From positions 4,899,501 to 4,963,500 of the forward strand of contig CM037473.1 in NCBI GenBank assembly GCA_021014325.1: a stretch of 64,000 bases of DNA, given 5' to 3'. Shown piece after piece: positions 12,401 through 21,400 of this stretch. A model generated the notes under the pieces. That model was not told the DNA's origin, made no database searches, and saw only the letters and a list, made by a program, of their open reading frames with translations. The translations under genes were made by a program, and so were the position numbers. Source of the DNA: Plazaster borealis. Its lineage: Eukaryota; Echinodermata; Asteroidea; Forcipulatida; Labidiasteridae. Each line of letters begins with the position of its first letter. Position 1 is the first letter of the stretch.

Positions 12401-15400
12401 AAACCATTTCTTTTTATTTGTTTGCCAGATCTTACCCCCGTTACAGAAAGCCTTTGTCCCTACCTTCCTACGAAGCTTAATTTTCAGTAGCAATGTAGAC
12501 ATGCATACAGATTGGCTCAGTGGTTTCTTCCCTGCCTTTCATCGCTGTAGACCCGGGTTCGAATCTAAGACCAAAGCCTTGCATGTGGATTGGGTTTTCA
12601 GTCCCTACCTGATTGCGTGGGTTTCACCTAGGGTTTTTCTCCCACATCTAAAACTGACATTTCTTCATCATCTTCTTCTCTACAGAGGTATCTTCAGGCC
12701 TACGGGTCACAGTGCTGTAGTCACCAATTAACCCAATAGTCTTGGTTTAAACAGTGACACTCAGAATTTGTTTTCAAATTATGAAAATCCTTCTGGTAAT
12801 GAAAAAAAAAACCTCAAAAGTGCCTTGCACTGTAACCCCTTAAGGTAACTGTGTAAAGATGAAAACATGCTTCGTTTAGATGTAGGAGGAAAACCCCTTA
12901 AAAAAGGGAAAAACCCATGTACAAGGAGGGTCTAAAAACCCAGTTCACATGCAAGCCTCTGATCTGAGGCGGGATTCGAACCGGGGTCCACAGAGGTGAA
13001 AGGCAGGGCAAGATACCACTAAGCCAAAGCACCAAAACTGGGGTAAAATTGTTAGGGGGGCACAAGGGGGTGCACCGTTTTCTCTAGGCAGCACTTCTTG
13101 CCAATTAAAACTCTAGTTTTAGTTTGCATCTAGTTTCAGTTTGCATTAAACAAGCCGATTTTCAGCGTTCTTTTAATGCCATATTTACTGTTTTTATCAG
13201 ATAATCTGACGTGAGTGTAAAAAACAATTTCATTTTCGGGGTGTAAATTGAAAAGTAGTTTTAAAAACATTGAAATTATCACATGAAAGCTTATAAAATG
13301 CAACATTTTACTTGGGTAACTTTTAATCAAATGGGGGGCATGGACATCAATTAAGGGGTACGTGCCCCCCCTTGTTACGCAACTGCTAAGCCATCCTGAT
13401 CCTTCTTAAGCCAACCTAATTCCACTAAGCCAACCTGATCCCCTGTTCATGACTTGGACAGGCCTACTAATTCAAAGGCTCAAATTTCTCCAGGTTTTTT
13501 TTCAGAGCTTAGAGAAACTGTCTAACGGCTGTAAATCGTGACAGGATACTTCATGGCCGGCTGATCTTGACTGAAATATTACATGTAGCTTTGTTTGTAC
13601 TGAGTGTGCAATTCATTAACGTTCATTACCATCTCTATAGGTTTGCCAATGCTTTTGCCTACTATGGGATTGTTCTGCTGAGTACTGAGTTGTTCGCGTC
13701 TGGAAACGCATGTTCAGGTCAGCTTTAAAAAAAAAAAATTATAAACATGCATTAAAGGGTCTGTATGTGTTTGGTAATAACTCTGAAAATTAATGGCAAT
13801 AAAAACTTTCTTGGTAAGAAGTACAGCAGCTTTGGATAGTATAATGCATTTTGAGAAACTTTTCACCTCGAAGTACTGCGGTTATGGAAAAACATACCAC
13901 TTTTTTTCCCAAAAATGTTGAATCTGAGAAGCGTTACTGCAGTAACGTTTCTCAGATAGTGTATTCCAATTGCAGATTATTCTTCCTGCATGGAAATAAC
14001 CGCTCCAGATTTTCGGCAATAACTCAAAAACGCTACCACCTTTTGAAATGAAATTTTCACAGGTTAGTTTTATTGTATATACATGTATCTACAGCTATAT
14101 TGGATTAAAACAAACAGTGGGTTCCAATTACCAAACGTATACAATCCCTTTAAAGGTATTATACAAGATTGGCAAGGATAAAAAATATCTTTGTTTAATT
14201 TTGGTCTGAAAGCTTACTGATTATGAAGTTCATACTAGAACCATTTTTTTCTGTGAAATACGTCCCTCTGAAATGAAGTCATATTCAAGAAAACTGTACA
14301 TGAACACCTACAAATAAAAACGCAACAGATTTCGGTTGTCACAGACCCATTTAAGGACATTGTGTTCACATGCTAAAAATTGTGCATATTTTTTTCACTA
14401 TTTTCTCCTGACTCACACAACCAAATTTGTTCAGGTTTGATATTTCATGTACATGGTTGATCACACAAAACATGAACATTGTCTGTGACTATTTTGTCAG
14501 CTCTACCGATCCTGTACAATACCTTTGAGAATATATTTCTCTGTTACTGTACCTTGTCTAGAGCGCTTAGGGTGATTAACTTATTCGTGTCTTGAAACAA
14601 ATGCTAAGGTCGGGGGATATTTTTCCTTCTTTTTGTTCAAGCAAAACATGGATTATTTTAAGAATGTATTTCTTTGTTACTGTACCTTGTCTAGAGCTGT
14701 TTGGGTGACTGATTTCTGAATAATTAACAATAGTTCACGAACTGGTAAACATGTTGTTATGCTTAGGTACTTTTTGTGAACGCCCTGGTCATCATTCATG
14801 GGCAACAAGATATCATTTGTTAATATAATTAATTCGGATTGAATTTCAGTGGCAACCAACGCCGAGAAAACTTTAGAATGTAACGACGCTTGTAAATCCT
14901 TAACTGCTGAAGACTATGGGCTGCTGCTATGGACAACTCTGGCCGAATTCCCTGGTGGGTTTTCTTCAGAAAATTTGTAAAATATTTCCTTAAAATTGTT
15001 TTTTACATCCATTCTTGTAGTGATTTGTAACTGTGCACACTTTCATTAAGAGCTGTGCAGATTTCCAATTTGCTTAGTAGTTTTCTGCTGAGCAAAACTA
15101 AGCAGGAAACCAGTCGTAAACGTTACATGTGACATTGTATTTTGGCTGGTAACCTTAATCTGGTAAGCATGATTATTTTCACAACCAGTTACCCAATTGT
15201 ATGCATGCCTGCGTTCTGCGTTACATTTCCTCCAGACCAAACCTCCGGTCTAGCTCTATCCCTTTTTGTCTGACTTTCCCACACACCCACAACGAGGCTG
15301 GTGACAGAACCTTCACAGTCACTGCAGCAAGGGAGTGGAACAGTCAACCCATTTTCATTCAAAATGCCAACTCGACCGACCAATTCAAGAAGATAATTAA

Positions 15401-18400
15401 AACATAATTTTTGCAACATTAATCAATTTATTTCAGTAGATTTGACTATCAATTAATTTATTTATTTTCTTTACTTGTTGATTACTGTAGGCGCTGTGAT
15501 TTAGTTTACTAAGTAGATCATCTTTAAATGCCGATGATGATTATTATATTAATATTATTGTTTATTGTCACTAACGAGAGGTTTCTTAATGAGTGGTATT
15601 GTTTCCTTGTTACTTTCAGGTATTATTTTAACGTTCATCATCATCGAATTACTAGGAAGGAAGAAAACAATGGGAATAGAATTCTTTTGTTTCTCCGTTT
15701 TTGTATTCCTGCTTTTTATTTGCTCAACGAGGTAAGACACCATTCTCCTTTAATTATAGACATAACTCCATAATACTTATTATCTTAAAGCAAACTTGAA
15801 TCCTCTATTCTGATTGGTCAATCCATAGCAACAAGAGTGTGATATTAACCTATATACATGTACTGTACGCCTTTCTTAATATTTATGCATGACATCATTG
15901 TAATCCAAAACGAGATTACAGGCACAGCGCCTAATGGTGATCACAGTTTATGCGGCTGTGATTGGTCAATGGAAAATGGGGCGGGCTTACTTGATTGGTG
16001 TATTGGTGGCACTGCGCCTGTAGCCTCATCTGGATTACAATGATGACGTCATGCATAAATGTTAAGAAAGGCATATTGCAAGGCCCTTTATCAAATCCTC
16101 TTCATTCGATCGCGTTGTTCTAACTCTGCGTTTTGCGATATTTTTAAGCTACTCGTCAAGTTTACTTGACGATAAATGTTGTTATTACACTTTCGCTTGT
16201 GGAATATGTAAAATATAGCGCTTCTGCATCCCATATCCTTCGGTATCCACTTGTGTGATAACTAATAATATTTTTAGGTTTCCCATATACACATGCATGA
16301 TAAACTCAAGTCCCCAGTGCTAATTATCTCACATCGTTGTAATGGAAACCCCCAAAAACATTGTTCTTTATTCCTGATGCAATTATTACATCTATTAAGT
16401 TGTATATAATAATTAATATAAAATAACATCTATATAATAATTGCATACAGTCATTCCTTCTTATTGTGTGGATGCGTGTTGTACTTGTACAATTTTGTTT
16501 GTTCATTTAAAACTTTGTTGAATATTTCTAACAGTGGTGTACGATCGGCTACATAATAAGCCACCTCTGAACTTGTGTTGAATATATACGGAATGTATGA
16601 AATATAAATGAACAAATTTATTTATTTATCTAAAGTCAAACATCGCAATCTGAAAGCTGTATTTTGTGTTTGAAATGTACATTGAAATACTCTTCTTTCC
16701 ATGTTATATTTGCCTGACTACGAACACGGCTGCCCGCCACTTATTAAAATACTTGTAATAGTAATAATAATATTAGATCTTGGTCCAATTTCATGGCTCT
16801 GCTTACCACAGTATTCTGCGCTTACAACGCCCTGTAAAGTGTGTGATTATATGGACAGTAAGCGCAGAATTCTGCGGTTAGCAGAGCCATGAACTTTTGC
16901 CCTAACCCCTTCTTCTTACCCTATATAAAGTTGATAAATCCTAATGCAATGTCTAGGGATATTATTGTTGATTGCCATCTTCTGTTGTTGTTTAAATCTG
17001 TTTGTTTGTTTATCTGTCTGCAGGACAGTGTTGACAGTCTTCTTGTTTGCAGCCAGAGGTTTCATATCAGGAGCATTCCAAGCAGCGTACGTTTACACAC
17101 CAGAGGTAAGAATCAAGAAATGTGATGAAATAAAAAGTCGCATCCCGGTAAAGTGATCCTTCTCCTGCCGCTTCCCAGATTGTATCGTAAACTTGGGTGT
17201 GATCCTGGCTATACGGAAGCTACAGGTTGTATGGCTTCTGACTTGCACAAAGATATTGAACAAATAGGGAGACTGCCAACTTAAGGGTTAGATAGCTCAG
17301 TTGGTAGTGCGCCGGACGTTAATCTGGAGGGTGCAGGTTCAAGTTGCGCTCTAGTCAATTTGTGTTTGTGCTCAACCCCAAACAATGTAATAGATGTAAT
17401 TATTTCATAGGGGGCTACAGAATATTATTTTGGTTTTACTTGAACTTTACTTTGGTATAAATTGTTGAACCTAGGTGTTTAGTACTAAAACTGTAAATAT
17501 ATTCTATATTATGTATTGTGCTGTTTATGGCCATGTTAAACTTAAACTCATTGGTGTGCAACAGGGGGCAGTTCTAAGCCCTCTTTTGTTTTCTCTATTT
17601 TTAAATGATGTTGAAAATTATCTGAACAGGGCCTCTTGCAGGGGGTCAGGGCTTAAATTTTACACTGGACCACAGGCCCGAGGCAGTAGTTTTTGTGTCG
17701 GGCCAGTAAACTTTTGACCGGACAAGTCTATTGAATAGTAGAATATTAATGAAGAATAACAGTAATACCCCACTGTGTAACATCTTTTAAAAAAATGTAT
17801 ATGTTCAAATGTTGACTTTGAGTCTGAAAAAAAATACCTTTCAATTCTACATAATGACACATTGAAGTATACTAAATACCCATAAAGACAATTGAAATAA
17901 ATCTTCTCAACATGTCTTGGCGCTTGTTCAAATAAAAACAATTTAATTTAAGTGCATGTAAAACTGTTTATGTTGTAGTGTTCTCTTCTCTTTTTGTTTC
18001 ACTGCTTGCTGAGTTCTGCCTCCACTGTCATTTTAAGATATTATACTATTTGTGTGTAGTGAAAATAAATGTTGCATTGAATTGAATTTAACAAGAATGC
18101 ATTGTAGGTTTTAATTGTCATACATTTTTAACAATCTGTGGGATTACTTTCTTTGTCAGGTATATCCAACAGCTACCAGAGCTCTAGGCATGGGGTCATG
18201 CAGTGCATCGGCTCGGGTAGGAGCTGTACTTACTCCGTTTGTTGCTCAGGTATGTTTCTCTCAGTACATATAATATTGTCAGTGTTTTCAAATTTTAAAT
18301 TTATTATAAAAACTTTTATCCTTGGGAAAGGCGCTTTATAAACGTTGGTTAATAATAATAACAATAATAATACATCCTTGTAAATTGAATCTAAAAGGAT

Positions 18401-21400
18401 CAGGCGTATGATTTCTCAGGAAGTTTTTCCTGATTTCAGGATTTTTCTGAAAATATCTTGGAGCCTTGACATTTTCTTGAATGAAGTAAAGCCAGCCACC
18501 AAAGGGAAAAGAAATGGTCCATGTTGGAGTTTTGTATTTCTTTTGAGGCAAAGAGTCTGTAAATCTCCTGAATTGTAAGCACAGAGTCCTTAAACCTCCT
18601 AAATTGTTCCGGATCTAGAATAAGGGGGAAGCTGTGCCCAGAAGCCATTTTTCTGGAATTTTCACAAACATCAAATCTCATCCCTGAAGGAGTTGTTTTA
18701 AAAAAAAAAAAATTATGAGAGATCGCCTAATATCCCAAGGCCGGAAGGCCTCTTCAAGAGGAGGCTACTTACTTAATTTTGGCTGGCTGACAAATCAACT
18801 GCCACCAGGGGAAACGCCACACCCTCACTGGGGCTGAAACAGGGGTTACCCCCCATTCCATCCATAAAGATGTGTAGGCATGGGTATCATCCACCAGGAG
18901 CCTGGCTGGAAGAGCAGAATGCACTACCTTCCCAAACTTTTTACGAAGCAATTATGGTTAAGTGCGTTGCTCAAGGGCACAAGTGTCATGACCGGGATTC
19001 GAGCCCACACTCAGCTGCTGACAACACCAGAGCTTGAGTCCGGTGAACTAGACTGCTCGGCCACGACACGCCACAGGATGGTTCAAATCATTTCCCTTTG
19101 GAAGATTTCAAGACAAAGTTCATTCTGATCCTTGTTGTGGATTACTTAATAATGCAGTTTTGTATCATTTTGAAGTGATGGTCGGCCAACCATCGTTAGA
19201 AGGTGTGAATTTTTTATACAACAAGGTCTGTCTGTCTGACAGCTTAAAACTGTCACTTGATGTTGTTTTTCTCAGCAGTCACGGGCAGACAAATGTAAGC
19301 AGGTCGGTGGAACGATCATATCAAATCCTGCCCAACAAATCAACATTTTCTCAAAAAACAGTTACCAATTATGTAATTTTCCTTAAACATTTTCAGCAAG
19401 TTCCAGGACTTACAAATTTGTGTTTGTTCACAAACACCTAATGTCTAGTTAGCTGTTCCGACATAGTCGGAACAGCTATTGTTTTCGTCAAGATTTTTAT
19501 TATTTTTTTTTATTATTATTATTATTATTCTTTCTATCTGCCTAAATCCCCATAGCATTTGTACACAAGTATTACACTAATAGGCATGACCAATGTATCA
19601 CTAGATTTGCCATTTTGTGTTTCCACGAAGTGCCATACCAAACTCACAGGGTGCAATTTTTGCATTTTCACAAAGTGCCTTACCTGTCGGATCTATTAGC
19701 CTTTGTAAGATATGCTGGACACACTATAAAGAGTGCACTTTTTCGTTTGGGTGTATATCAGTCAAATTTACCCAAACCTAGTAGTATCATAATATTGTGT
19801 CCACCATATCTCAAAATGGCTTATTGAAGCTTAACGTTTCCACAAAGTGACGCGTCTCAATTTTTATTGGCTCTGTGGGTAAATCTTGTTTTTTAAGTTT
19901 TCACAAAGTGCTTAAGTGTTTAGGAATTAATTACTCATTACTCAACTGTTGCAAGTAGAATAGAACTTTTGTTGATAAACAAACCACGCTGGTTGGCATA
20001 GATGGGCCGAATGTTATAAGCAAAACATTCAATCGAGGTAACAGATGTTGTGTCCAAATTAAACATTTCTGCAAACTTCAATTTAAAAAAAAATACATCC
20101 CATGATTGGTTGCTTTGTTTTCAACAAATTCAACACCATTTTTGCTTTCCATTATGGCTTCCCATAGTTGTCCAACCTTGGTTGGCAAAAACTTGGGCTG
20201 TGACGTTGCAATAGAAAGGTCTATAAAAACATTGACAGTTCTGTACGAATCAAGAAGTCAGTTTTATTTTTGTCTGTAAAACAAAACAAAAAGAAGGGTC
20301 TATTAGTATTAGAAACAGGCTGCCATCAGTAACTGACTAGCGCCCTCTGTTGTTTGATTAAGGTCTTGGTGGGTGTATCTCCACATCTGGCCATATCGTG
20401 CTATGGAGGAGTGGCTTTGTTAGCTGCAGTGGCGTGTATGCTTCTACCTATAGAGACAAAAGGCAGAGAGATGCAGGTAGGCATTCCAGTATAACGGCAT
20501 AATTAGTTAGTCACCCAGAATATAATATTTGTACAATGTTGTGAAAGACAACATCAAAGGGGAAGTTGATTCAATGTCTGTACTTATAAAAGATAGGGCC
20601 TTTTCGAATGGCTAGGGCTTCAGCTTGGAATTGGTCCACCTGATTGAAGCCCCTATAAGGAAAGCGCATGTTTTTTAAATACTTGACGGAGCTTTAGCCT
20701 AAGCCAAAGTTCAAGGCGTGATTTTGAGAAGGGCCTTTGCTTTCATCCATTGAGCTCTGTGAACATATTATGCCTGCATAAAATCAAGGCTAAGTGGCTC
20801 TCTATAATTGTGATGTAACAAGCCACAATAGGTGGGAAGAGATCCAGGAAAGGGGGCGGGAAGAAGAGCAGGGGGGGACACAGATAATTATCATTTGACA
20901 TGTGTCTAAGTGTGTTGGTTGGGCGGGTGGGAGTGAACGGGCGACCTTGCCCCCTATTTGAAAAGCAATGTTTAAAGGTATTGTACAGGATTGGTAAGAA
21001 TAAAAAACATTATTGTTTAATTTTAGTCTGAAAGCCCACTTATTATGAAGTTCGTACTAGAACAATTCTTTCTGTAAAATAGTTCCCTCTGAAATGAAGT
21101 CATAATCGAGAAAACTGTATCTGAAAACCTTACCAAAAACACAACAGCTGATTTCGGTTGTTTCAACCAAAGTAAGAACAGTGTTTAATGCTGAAAATTG
21201 TGCATTGTTTTTCACAATTTTCTCCCGACTCACACAACGGATTCAGCCCACATTTTCACAGGTTTGTTATTTCATGTATAAAATGGTTGATCACACAAGA
21301 CATGAACACTGTCTGCGTCTATTTTGCCAGCCCTACCAATCCTGTATAACATCCTGTATAGCAGAAGGACAACATTAGTAATTGTCAAAGAACAGTATCC

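Noticed and set aside
13851..14051. 66-codon open frame
   Set aside because: Entirely inside a family B MITE.
17286..17360. tRNA gene
   Set aside because: No proper acceptor stem, and the head plus tail recur at 46.2 kb as a dispersed repeat.
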